Positions 28,557-36,769 of a DNA stretch of 64,000 bases are shown piece by piece. The DNA is taken from the NCBI RefSeq assembly GCF_030160075.1, contig NZ_BSNQ01000003.1, positions 676,625-740,624 of the forward strand. Reading direction: 5' to 3'. The stretch comes from Dyella lipolytica. Lineage in GTDB: Bacteria; Pseudomonadota; Gammaproteobacteria; Xanthomonadales; Rhodanobacteraceae. The position numbers were made by a program, and so were the translations under genes. The notes under the pieces are model-generated. The model was not told the DNA's origin. It saw only the letters and a program-made list of their open reading frames with translations, and ran no database searches. Each line of letters begins with the position of its first letter. Position 1 is the stretch's first letter.

Positions 28557-30794
28557 ATGTTGAAGTCGTTGCGTGCTTGCTGCCTGGGTGCCTCGGTCCT
28601 GATGACGAGCTTTTGTGCGTCCGCCGAGATCTCGATCATTCCGGAACCGCAACATATAGAAGCTGGGCAGGGGAGTTATCGACTGGATGCCAACACGGGT
28701 ATCGACGCTCCGAGCGATGCACGGGCGCACGAAATCGTCTCCTTTTTGCGCGATGCGGTCCGTGTTCAGACGGGCATCCGGTTATCCGAAAGCAAGCATG
28801 CGCATGGCATTGTGTTGGCGATTGATCCCACCGTAAAAGGCGATGAGGCCTATCTGCTTTCCGTTACGTCGCGTGGTGTCATTATCCAGGCGTCGACCGA
28901 TAAGGGTCTGTTCTGGGGCGTGCAAACGCTGCGCCAGCTGCTGCCGCTTCAACATGGCGCACCTGGGACCATTCCCGCTGTGCAAATCGAGGATGCCCCG
29001 GCCTTCACTTACCGCGGTTTCATGCTCGACGTCGGACGGCACTTCTATCCCGTCTCATTTATCAAAAAGCAGCTCGACCTATTGAGCTACTACAAGATCA
29101 ATACCTTCCACTGGCACCTCACGGAAGACCAGGGTTGGCGTTTGCAGATCAACCACTATCCCAAGCTCACCGACGTCGGCGCATGGCGCACTGAGGATGA
29201 CGGCAGCCGTTACGGCGGTTTCTACACGCAGGCAGACATCCGCGACGTCGTGAACTATGCACGGCAACGCAACATCACGGTGATTCCGGAAATCGAAATG
29301 CCCGGTCATAGCGTGGCAGCGTTGGTGTCCTATCCCGAGCTCTCGTGCACCAAGCAATCGCTAACCGTGCCGACAACCTGGGGCGTATTCAAGGACATCG
29401 ACTGTGTCGGCGACAAGAGCACCTTCACCTTCCTGCAAAATGTGCTGGACGAAGTGATAACGCTGTTTCCGTCGCCTTACGTACATATCGGCGGCGACGA
29501 AACGCCAAAAGACCGCTGGAAGGATTGCGCCTCCTGCCAAGCGCTGATGCACGAGCAGGGGCTTAAAGACGAAGAAGGACTGCAAAGCTATTTCATCCGT
29601 CACATCCAAAGTTATCTTGCCGGCAAGGGTAAGACGCTTATCGGCTGGGATGAAATTCTCGAAGGCGGCGCCGACAAAAATGCCATCATCGAAATCTGGC
29701 GCGGGGACGATGAGGCGCGCAAAGCACTCGAGAATGGCAACCGCGTCATCATTGCAGGGCCGTTCTACCTGGATGCGCCGCTGGACAAGCTGACCGTCCA
29801 GAATATCTATCGCACCGATATCACTCATTCCAGCACGCCGGCGGATGATGCCGCGTTCGTTGCTCACCGCGCACAGATTCTGGGTGCGGAAGCGCCGCTA
29901 TGGAGCGAACGGGCGAATCCGTTCAACGCGGAGTCGAAAATATATCCGCGCATGCAAGCCTTCGCGGAAAACCTTTGGCGCGGTGGCATGCACGACGATG
30001 CGGCCTATGCGGATTTCAAGCAGCGCTTGCAAGCCCAATATCCTTGGCTTGACGCGCAACAGGTCGCCTACGGTCCTGAAGAACAGCCGGTAGTCGACTA
30101 TTCGGTTATCGTGAATGCGCATCACGACGGCTGGCAGCTGCAAGCGAAGCGCGGCTTTGCCGATTTGCACAATCATTACACCACCGATGGCACCGAGCCG
30201 ACCGCCGAATCGCCGTCATTTGATGATGCGGTGGGCCTGAAACAGGCTGGCACTGTGAAGGTCGTGCCGTTCCGCAAGGGGCTGCGTTACGACAACGCCA
30301 CCAGCATGACGTTGGTCGATAACCTGGCGCTGGGGCACCCTATCACGTTCGCACAGCCGCCGTCATCCAGTTACGCGCCAGGCGACGTGCTAGTGGATGG
30401 TGTAACCGGCAGTGTCGATTTTCACGATAACCGCTGGGCGGCATGGCACGATAGCAACCTCGATGCAACGATCGATCTGCAGCAAGACATACCCGTGCAC
30501 GCGATCAGCATCGGCTTTCTGTTGGCGCCGGAATCGAGAGTCCTGCTACCTAAGCAGGTGGTGCTCTCCGTATCCTCGGACGGTAAGCATTGGACGCAAA
30601 TCTACAAGGATGCGTTGACAGCTGACCTATCGTCCTCAGTGCAACGCGTGGAACGGATTCGTTTCAGCCCGACGAAACCTGTTGTCGCCCGCTATGTCCG
30701 CATCACCGCCGACAAGAGCGATTCAGTACCGGCAACCTTTCCCCGAGGCGCCACGGATATCTGGTTGTTCGCCGATGAAGTTCTAATCCAATAA
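28557..30794 (+). CDS. GH20 beta-N-acetylhexosaminidase with C-terminal carbohydrate-binding domains
   Basis: 745-residue exported hexosaminidase removing terminal beta-GlcNAc/GalNAc. Signal peptide 1-23 (cut after ASA). GH20b-like N-domain 25-150, barrel from YRGFMLDVGRHF; TFHWHLTEDQGWR, and the catalytic pair D314-E315 in HIGGDETPKDRW (substrate-assisted mechanism). After about residue 490 there is a chitobiase-like beta domain and then an F5/8 type C (discoidin) domain at about 600-745 (LVDGVTGSVDFHDNRWAAW). ATG at 28557 has GGAG eight bases upstream; GTG at 28548 is in frame but less likely. Works with the neighbouring fucosidases and GH3 on complex glycans. Confidence 0.93.
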   Translation: MLKSLRACCLGASVLMTSFCASAEISIIPEPQHIEAGQGSYRLDANTGIDAPSDARAHEIVSFLRDAVRVQTGIRLSESKHAHGIVLAIDPTVKGDEAYLLSVTSRGVIIQASTDKGLFWGVQTLRQLLPLQHGAPGTIPAVQIEDAPAFTYRGFMLDVGRHFYPVSFIKKQLDLLSYYKINTFHWHLTEDQGWRLQINHYPKLTDVGAWRTEDDGSRYGGFYTQADIRDVVNYARQRNITVIPEIEMPGHSVAALVSYPELSCTKQSLTVPTTWGVFKDIDCVGDKSTFTFLQNVLDEVITLFPSPYVHIGGDETPKDRWKDCASCQALMHEQGLKDEEGLQSYFIRHIQSYLAGKGKTLIGWDEILEGGADKNAIIEIWRGDDEARKALENGNRVIIAGPFYLDAPLDKLTVQNIYRTDITHSSTPADDAAFVAHRAQILGAEAPLWSERANPFNAESKIYPRMQAFAENLWRGGMHDDAAYADFKQRLQAQYPWLDAQQVAYGPEEQPVVDYSVIVNAHHDGWQLQAKRGFADLHNHYTTDGTEPTAESPSFDDAVGLKQAGTVKVVPFRKGLRYDNATSMTLVDNLALGHPITFAQPPSSSYAPGDVLVDGVTGSVDFHDNRWAAWHDSNLDATIDLQQDIPVHAISIGFLLAPESRVLLPKQVVLSVSSDGKHWTQIYKDALTADLSSSVQRVERIRFSPTKPVVARYVRITADKSDSVPATFPRGATDIWLFADEVLIQ

Positions 30795-30850
30795 ACTCGC
30801 AAAGATCGGCATCCCTTCAAACGGTTGCGTCAAATTGCGAGAGGTACTCC

Positions 30851-32194
30851 ATGTATCGTGCTGCCGCTGTGTTCCGCTGTCTGGCAATCATGATCTTGTT
30901 GATGCTTGCGTGTCACGGGAACGCCTCAGCTGCCACGACCGGTCCTGTTTCAATAACGCTGAACCACTCGGTGATTGCACTTAACGGTCCATGGAAATTC
31001 CATGCCGGCGACAATCCAAACTGGGCCAATCCAGACTTCGACGACACATCTTGGGAAACGGTGGATTTGACGCCATTGCCGGGTGCGCATGATTCCGACG
31101 TCGGCCTTACAGGTTATGTGCCTGGGTGGCAGGCGAGGGGACACCCTGGTTATATCGGGTACGCGTGGTATCGCCTGACGGTGGATGTCAACGCACCGGC
31201 TGGGGATGCGCTGGCATTGAGCGGGCCGCCGGATGTGGACAGCGCCTATCAACTCTTCCTCAATGGCCGTTTGCTCGACGGTATCGGCGATTTTTCCGGC
31301 CGAACACCGAAGGTCTACAGCATCCAGCCACGCCTGATCTCTCTGCCGCAAACGCTGATAGGCGGCCACCCTTCAGTAATCGCCATAAGAGTGTGGATGG
31401 GGTCGTGGGATACCGCGCCGGATGGCGGCGGCCTGCATATTGCACCGGCTATCGGCGAACGTAGCGATGTCGAAGCGCGTTACCAACTTCAATGGTTGGA
31501 GACGATAAAGGGCTATGTGGTTGAAGTGGTGGAAGCCCTGTTGTTTGTGCTTTTGGCGATCATGAGCTGCAGTCTCATACCCTTCGATCGGTGGAATCGC
31601 AGCTATCTATGGATGGCCGCCGCGTTGTTGCTTGTTGGCATGTATCGCGCCAATCAGGCCGCGCTCTACTGGGGGCAGTTTGAAACCGTGCCTGTATTCG
31701 AACTTGTCAGTTATGTGTTGCTGACGCCGCTCTGTTTAGGTGCCTGGACACTGGCATGGCGGTCATGGTTTCAACTCGACCATCCGGCGTGGGTACCCAA
31801 ATTCGCGCTGATACTTACACTGCTGTATATGGTCGCCCAGCTTTTCAGCAGCGCATGGTCCCACGACACATGGCCTCCATCGATTGCGCTCATGCTCGGT
31901 GGGTTGATCAGTGTCGTACGGCTGCTATTTCTGTTGTTGTTGGGGGCAATCGTTACGCTGGGTATACGAAAGCAGGGACGTAACGGGTGGTATGCGCTAC
32001 CCGCCGTGTTGTTCATTGCCATCGGCTTATTCGCGCAAGAACTCTCCGCCTTGCATGTTCCCGGTATCTGGTTTCCTTTCGGTACCGGCGTCTCGCGCGC
32101 CCAATTTGCGTATCTGGCGTTCGACGTCGCGTTTTTTGCGTTGCTGCTGCGGCGACTATGGGCGTTTGCGCGAAGCGGGTGGGTCAGACACTGA
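30851..32194 (+). CDS. Membrane protein: galactose-binding-like external domain plus seven-helix region (7TMR-DISM-like), no output domain
   Basis: 447 residues. Signal peptide 1-27, then a beta-sandwich (about 33-200) starting LNGPWKFHAGDNPNWANPDFDDTSWETV and containing YAWYRLTV and YQLFLNGRLLDGIGDFSG, the pattern of the N-terminal sugar-binding domain of GH2 enzymes. From about residue 225 to 440 there are seven hydrophobic helices. This order (signal, jelly-roll, 7 TM) resembles 7TMR-DISM receptors, but the usual kinase, GGDEF or phosphatase output is absent: only about 10 residues follow the last helix. It lies in the glycosidase region downstream of GH20 (56 bases apart), so it may sense or bind the glycan (inference). 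The stop codon sits within a terminator stem. Confidence 0.7.
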   Translation: MYRAAAVFRCLAIMILLMLACHGNASAATTGPVSITLNHSVIALNGPWKFHAGDNPNWANPDFDDTSWETVDLTPLPGAHDSDVGLTGYVPGWQARGHPGYIGYAWYRLTVDVNAPAGDALALSGPPDVDSAYQLFLNGRLLDGIGDFSGRTPKVYSIQPRLISLPQTLIGGHPSVIAIRVWMGSWDTAPDGGGLHIAPAIGERSDVEARYQLQWLETIKGYVVEVVEALLFVLLAIMSCSLIPFDRWNRSYLWMAAALLLVGMYRANQAALYWGQFETVPVFELVSYVLLTPLCLGAWTLAWRSWFQLDHPAWVPKFALILTLLYMVAQLFSSAWSHDTWPPSIALMLGGLISVVRLLFLLLLGAIVTLGIRKQGRNGWYALPAVLFIAIGLFAQELSALHVPGIWFPFGTGVSRAQFAYLAFDVAFFALLLRRLWAFARSGWVRH

Positions 32195-32202
32195 CCCACC
32201 CG
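32176..32202 (+). terminator. Intrinsic terminator overlapping the stop codon of the membrane protein
   Basis: 12-base-pair perfect stem (CGGGTGGGTCAG with its complement), loop ACA, then TTT. The TGA stop at 32192-32194 is part of the right arm. Lies between two convergent genes (stops 18 bases apart). Confidence 0.75.
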
Positions 32203-32212
32203 TTTGCAGCAT

Positions 32213-33007
32213 TCAGACGATCGACCGCACTACGCCGCCATCGACGCGCACTGCCGCACCGGTGGTGGCCGACGCCTGTTCCGACGCCAGATAGACGCAG
32301 AGATTGGCGACTTCCTCGACCGTGGCGAGACGCTTGATCAAGGACGATGGGCGATGCGTGGCGATAAAGTCACGTTCCAGCTGATCCTGCGAGACACCTT
32401 GTTCGGCAGCGATCTTGGCAAAGAAGGCGCCTACGCCTTCCGAACGCGTCGGCCCCGGCAATACGGCATTCACTGTCACGCCGGTTCCTGCCAGCGTTTC
32501 GGCAAGGCCACGCGACACGGCAAGCTGGGCCGTCTTGCTCATGCCGTAATGAACCATCTCCGCTGGAATCTGTACGCCCGATTCGCTCGAAAGAAACTGG
32601 ATGCGTCCCCAGCCGCGCTTGGCCATGCCTTGTGCATAGTGTCGCGATAGCCGGACGCCACTCATCACGTTCACTTCGAAAAATCGTTGCCAGTCTTCAT
32701 CGGGGATGTCGAAGAAAGCTTTAGGCTCGAAGATGCCGAGATTGTTCACCAAGATGTCGGTATCGGGCACTTGCGCGATCAGATGCTCGGCACCTTTGCG
32801 CGTGCCCAGGTCGCCGGCCACACCGACAAGGTTGGCGCCCGCTATGTTCTTGGCGATGCTGACCAGTGCCTCGTCCACGCGCTGCTGAGTGCGTCCAGTA
32901 ACGACCACATGAGCGCCCGCCGCGGCTAGACCTGTCGCGATGGCCAGGCCGATGCCGGCGGTGGAGCCGGTAACGATGGCGCGACGATTCTTCAGATTGA
33001 TTTGCAT
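32213..33007 (-). CDS. SDR family oxidoreductase
   Basis: 264-residue short-chain dehydrogenase. NAD(P) motif TGSTAGIGLAIATGLA, with VTGRTQQR after strand 2 (Arg favouring NADP), NNLGIFEP (NAG variant), catalytic Ser in FLSSESG, YGMSK motif with Tyr and Lys (Y-x-x-x-K), and PGPTRS. The active site includes HYAQGMAKRGWGRIQF. AGGAG is six bases before the ATG at 33007; the frame to 33025 is not needed. Substrate unknown; a role in oxidising a sugar or sugar acid of the glycan pathway is possible because it diverges from the GH39 gene, but this is not shown. A 15-base palindrome lies in the upstream divergent region. Confidence 0.88.
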   Translation of the reverse strand: MQINLKNRRAIVTGSTAGIGLAIATGLAAAGAHVVVTGRTQQRVDEALVSIAKNIAGANLVGVAGDLGTRKGAEHLIAQVPDTDILVNNLGIFEPKAFFDIPDEDWQRFFEVNVMSGVRLSRHYAQGMAKRGWGRIQFLSSESGVQIPAEMVHYGMSKTAQLAVSRGLAETLAGTGVTVNAVLPGPTRSEGVGAFFAKIAAEQGVSQDQLERDFIATHRPSSLIKRLATVEEVANLCVYLASEQASATTGAAVRVDGGVVRSIV

Positions 33008-33149
33008 GACGTACTCCTGCCGCATTTGGGAATTGAGGTGGTTCGAAGGCTACGCTCGAAGTAGTGGCTGTCTGGGATGATTCAAGCGTGGCAGGCATTG
33101 GAACGCTGGTATTTACGGTTCTTGTCTCGCCCACAAGTTAAAATAAGCG

Positions 33150-33164
33150 TTGAAATATTTTCAA
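33150..33164. promoter_or_regulatory. Palindrome between divergent SDR and GH39 genes
   Basis: Perfect inverted repeat TTGAAA-TAT-TTTCAA inside an AT-rich stretch of the 255-base gap between the SDR start at 33007 and the GH39 start at 33263. Placement suits a shared operator for divergent genes. No regulator gene is adjacent. Confidence 0.4.
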
Positions 33165-33262
33165 AATAGCGCCTAATGTGGAATGCGGGACTGATGGCGT
33201 TCGCTGTCGCTACGCTATCTTTGCTACCGTATCGGTAAGCCAGCCTATTCTGAGGATTCATC

Positions 33263-34816
33263 ATGATCTCTCAGCCAACACTTCGCCGCATGGCGTTATA
33301 TGCCGCTGTCTTTTTCCTGGCACTGGGTACCGTGCACGCAGCCAAACCTGCGCCCGACACGGTGCGGCTTCAGATCGATGCCACAGCTCAAGGTACCGAT
33401 TTTCCACACTTCTGGGAGCAGATGTTCGGCTCCGGACGCGCGGTGCTCGCGCTACGCGACGACTACCGCAAAGACATCGATGCGGTGCGGCAGGCCACCA
33501 AGTTCAGCTACGTACGCTTTCACGGCATCTTTGACGACGATGTAGGGTTGGTGCAACGCAGTGCAGATGGCAACATCAGCTATAACTTCTCCTACGTCGA
33601 TCAGATCTACGACGGTTTGCTTGCGCAGGGTGTGAAACCCTTCGTCGAGCTCAGCTTTATGCCCGAGGCACTGAGCTCCGACCCGTCGAAGCATCATGAA
33701 TTCTGGTATCACCCCAACGTGATGCCACCGAAAGATTACGCCGCATGGGACGCCATGATTCGCGCTTTTGCGCAGCACTTGATCGCGCGCTATGGCACGG
33801 ACGAGGTGACCAGCTGGTACTTCGAAGTGTGGAACGAACCCAATCTAAGCTTTTGGGGCGGCACGCCCGAACAGTCGACGTACTTCACGCTATACGATCA
33901 CACGGTACGGGCACTCAAGGCGGTGAACTCCCGTTTGCGCGTGGGTGGGCCGAGTACGGCACAGGCAGCTTGGGTACCGGCGTTTCTTAATCATGTGCAC
34001 GAGGCAAACGTGCCGGTGGATTTCGTCAGCGCCCATGTTTATGGCGACGATACTGCGCAAAACGTATTTCATACCGGTGAAAACATTTCGCGTGCCGACA
34101 TGGTCTGCCGTGCCGTAGGGAAGGTGCACGACGAGATTGCAGCATCACCGTATCCGAAGCTGCCGCTCATCTTCAGTGAATACAACGCCTCATACGCGAA
34201 CCTGCCGAATGTTACCGACACCGTGTTTATGGGACCTTGGATGGCGAACACGATTCGCGAATGCGCTGGCAAGGCAGCCATCATGAGCTACTGGGCATTC
34301 TCCGACGTGTTCGAAGAGCAGGGTGTGGTGCGAACTCCATTCTATGGTGGTTTTGGGCTGATTGCCGCGGATCGTATCAACAAGCCTGCGTTCAACGCCT
34401 TCGCCATGCTGCACCAGCTGGGCAGCACACGCCTGCCGTTGTCGTCGGACTCTGCACTCGCGACGCGTCGTGCCGACGGCGCCGTGGTGCTGGCGCTGTG
34501 GAATTACGCGCCACCGGTGGGTGACACGGCCAGCTACACCAAGGGTGAGCCAACCGGCGAGGACAAGCATTTCGACCTCGATGTTTCCCATCTTGCAAAG
34601 AGTGCAAAGGCAACGGTGTGGCGCGTCGACGAAACCCATGGCAATGCTGTCGCCGCTTTCGATCGCATGGGTCGGCCGGATTTTCCCAGCCGCGAGCAGA
34701 TCATGCAGCTACGGCGTGCAGGAGAACTCGCAGCGCCTGAGTCGGTGGCGATCCACGACGGCCACGTCATCATCGACGTGCCTCCGCAAGGTTTGGCAGT
34801 CATTGAGTTGCATTGA
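33263..34816 (+). CDS. GH39 beta-xylosidase-like secreted enzyme
   Basis: 517-residue exported GH39 enzyme, beta-D-xylosidase type. Signal peptide 1-27 (cut after VHA). Barrel: FWEQMFGSGRAVLALRDDYR, YVRFHGIFDDDVG, the acid/base E192 in FEVWNEPNLSFW and the nucleophile E306 in LIFSEYNAS, both in the expected strands 4 and 7. A C-terminal beta-sandwich begins at about 400 (VVLALWNYAP). Expected to remove xylose from xylan, xyloglucan fragments or N-glycans; which is not determined by sequence. Convergent with the GH29 gene at 34831, whose stop lies 14 bases away. Confidence 0.92.
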   Translation: MISQPTLRRMALYAAVFFLALGTVHAAKPAPDTVRLQIDATAQGTDFPHFWEQMFGSGRAVLALRDDYRKDIDAVRQATKFSYVRFHGIFDDDVGLVQRSADGNISYNFSYVDQIYDGLLAQGVKPFVELSFMPEALSSDPSKHHEFWYHPNVMPPKDYAAWDAMIRAFAQHLIARYGTDEVTSWYFEVWNEPNLSFWGGTPEQSTYFTLYDHTVRALKAVNSRLRVGGPSTAQAAWVPAFLNHVHEANVPVDFVSAHVYGDDTAQNVFHTGENISRADMVCRAVGKVHDEIAASPYPKLPLIFSEYNASYANLPNVTDTVFMGPWMANTIRECAGKAAIMSYWAFSDVFEEQGVVRTPFYGGFGLIAADRINKPAFNAFAMLHQLGSTRLPLSSDSALATRRADGAVVLALWNYAPPVGDTASYTKGEPTGEDKHFDLDVSHLAKSAKATVWRVDETHGNAVAAFDRMGRPDFPSREQIMQLRRAGELAAPESVAIHDGHVIIDVPPQGLAVIELH

Positions 34817-34830
34817 CCGAGCTTTGCGTA

Positions 34831-36669
34831 TCACGGCATCAACGATAATTCGACCGAACGTATCGTGACCGGAAGGGGTGTGCCTTGTTCAAAAGGCGAG
34901 GGCGGTGTCAGCTCTACTTGCATGGTGTAAGGATGAGCCGCGTGATCTCGACGTACATGGACCGTTTGATGAGCCATCGCTGACGTGCCCACCTCGCCCG
35001 GCAGTTCCAGCGGATAGCGCTGTCCGTCGATCCAAAGATCGAGTCGAGCAGTGCGTGGCAACGGGCTGTAGTCGACGGTCACTGTGTAATCCATCGCTTG
35101 CGCATCCGCCTGCCATACCAGTTTGTAAAGCGTGGCAGGGGCCTCGTAGCCTTCGCCGTTATAGTTGAGATAGTGCTCGGCCTGCGCTGGCTGCAGCTGA
35201 AAGCGACCATCGGGCGCGGCGGCGATACTCGTGGGGCGAACGTGCAACGGACTTTTGAGCGGCAGCACCAGCACGGGCATAAATGCATCGACGTTGAGGC
35301 CGTGGGCATCTGCTTTCGGCCAGCCCGCCAACGAGTCCAAACGGATGCTTACGCCGTCCGCATCGTGTTGAACGTCAATCGTGGCCTGCGGAAATCCCAA
35401 TCGGTACGCGCGTCCCAGTTCGGTGTTCGTCACACCGGGCAGGTGAAGCCGATGATCCGGTGGCAGTTTGGCTACAAATAGATAGATCGCGTGCGGCCCT
35501 ACCGTGGCATAGCCAAAGTCCAGCGACGCGAACGGCTGCTTGCGCGTGCCATAAATGGCTTCGCCGTTGCGCTGTAGCCACTGGCCGATACCACCCAGCA
35601 CCTGTGCTTCATACGGCACGACGGAACCATCACCTTCCGGACCGATATTGAGAATGTAGTTGCCGCCCTGGCTAACTACCCGAACCAAGCGGGTGATGTT
35701 CTCGCGAATTTTTCCTGGTAAATCGGTTCTGGGTTGCCATGAGCGATAACCCCAGGTTTGCGGAAACATCGATGCGGGCGCCTGCCAGGGCAGTTCCACG
35801 GAGACATCCGGTTCGCTGTTGTCGCCCATCACGGCGAAGTCGCCGTAGTAGTTCCAGACGCGCCCGGAAATCATGGTTTGCGGCTGCAGCGTGTGCACGG
35901 TTTCTGCAAAGTGGGCACTTTGTGCTGGCGTGGGCTTGCCCATGTCAAACCAGATTTCGGCGATAGGGCCGTAGTGGCCTAATAGTTCTTTGAGCTGGGC
36001 CACGTTGAACGCTTCTTGCGCTGGCGTGATCGGATTGCTGTTGCCATCGATATAAGTGTTTCCACCCGGGTGATGCCAATCGATGGTGGAGTAATAGACC
36101 CCGAACTTCAGGCCACCGCGCGCGCACGCGTCAGCGAGCTGTTTGACGATGTCCTTGTGATAGGGCGTGCCATCTACGGTGTTGTAGGGTGTTAGCGCGG
36201 TTTGAAACAGATTGAACCCGTCATGGTGCTTGGCGGTGATCACGATGAACTTCATGCCGGCGGCCTTGGCCAGGGCAACGATCGCATCGGCGTCGAAATT
36301 CACGGGGTCGAAGCGCTTGGCCAACGCCTCGTACTGCATGGGCGGTAGCGGCGCATTGGCGAGAATCTGCTCGCTATACCCGTTGTCCACGCGCCGGCCG
36401 TTCCACATGCCGCCCGCCAACGAATACAGGCCGAAGTGAATGAACATGCCGAATTTGCGGTCCTGCCAAGCCTTTATGGTTTCTGCGCTCGGTCCAAGGC
36501 CAGGCAACGGCTGAGGTTGATCCAGAGGACGCTGCGCTGCCATTGGCGTTTCGACGGCAGAGGAAGGCAACGATTCGGCGGCGATGCTTTGCGTCCACCA
36601 CATCGCACCGGTCAGTAGCCACAGTGCGGCTTGCTTGCTAACAGAACGGTTTCCCACGCACTCTCCCAT
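34831..36669 (-). CDS. GH29 alpha-L-fucosidase, third copy
   Basis: 612-residue exported GH29 enzyme. Signal peptide about 1-31 with a long hydrophobic stretch (AALWLLTGAMWW). Barrel: WQDRKFGMFIHFGLYSLAGG, TAKHHDGFNLFQT, FGVYYSTIDWHHPGG, and nucleophile Asp242 in AEIWFDMGKP. GGNYILNIGPEGDGSV closes the barrel and two beta-rich domains (about 430-612) follow. Longer than the other two copies. I chose the ATG at 36669; GTG at 36657 has a better GGGAGAG ribosome site and ATGs at 36690/36693 are also in frame, so the start is uncertain by a few residues. A clear intrinsic terminator of the upstream gene lies just before it. Confidence 0.9.
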   Translation of the reverse strand: MGECVGNRSVSKQAALWLLTGAMWWTQSIAAESLPSSAVETPMAAQRPLDQPQPLPGLGPSAETIKAWQDRKFGMFIHFGLYSLAGGMWNGRRVDNGYSEQILANAPLPPMQYEALAKRFDPVNFDADAIVALAKAAGMKFIVITAKHHDGFNLFQTALTPYNTVDGTPYHKDIVKQLADACARGGLKFGVYYSTIDWHHPGGNTYIDGNSNPITPAQEAFNVAQLKELLGHYGPIAEIWFDMGKPTPAQSAHFAETVHTLQPQTMISGRVWNYYGDFAVMGDNSEPDVSVELPWQAPASMFPQTWGYRSWQPRTDLPGKIRENITRLVRVVSQGGNYILNIGPEGDGSVVPYEAQVLGGIGQWLQRNGEAIYGTRKQPFASLDFGYATVGPHAIYLFVAKLPPDHRLHLPGVTNTELGRAYRLGFPQATIDVQHDADGVSIRLDSLAGWPKADAHGLNVDAFMPVLVLPLKSPLHVRPTSIAAAPDGRFQLQPAQAEHYLNYNGEGYEAPATLYKLVWQADAQAMDYTVTVDYSPLPRTARLDLWIDGQRYPLELPGEVGTSAMAHQTVHVRRDHAAHPYTMQVELTPPSPFEQGTPLPVTIRSVELSLMP

Positions 36670-36722
36670 GGAGTATCTGTCTCTAGACATCATATAGGCA
36701 GATGTAGCTTGCAGAGCACATA

Positions 36723-36751
36723 GAAAAGGCGCCGACCTTGCAGTCGGCGCC
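36723..36751 (-). terminator. Intrinsic terminator after the chitin-binding protein gene
   Basis: On the minus strand GGCGCCGAC pairs with GTCGGCGCC (9 base pairs, six-base loop), followed by TTTT-C-TA. It ends the gene whose stop is at 36770. Confidence 0.85.
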
Positions 36752-36769
36752 CCTGTACGCACTCAGCTC

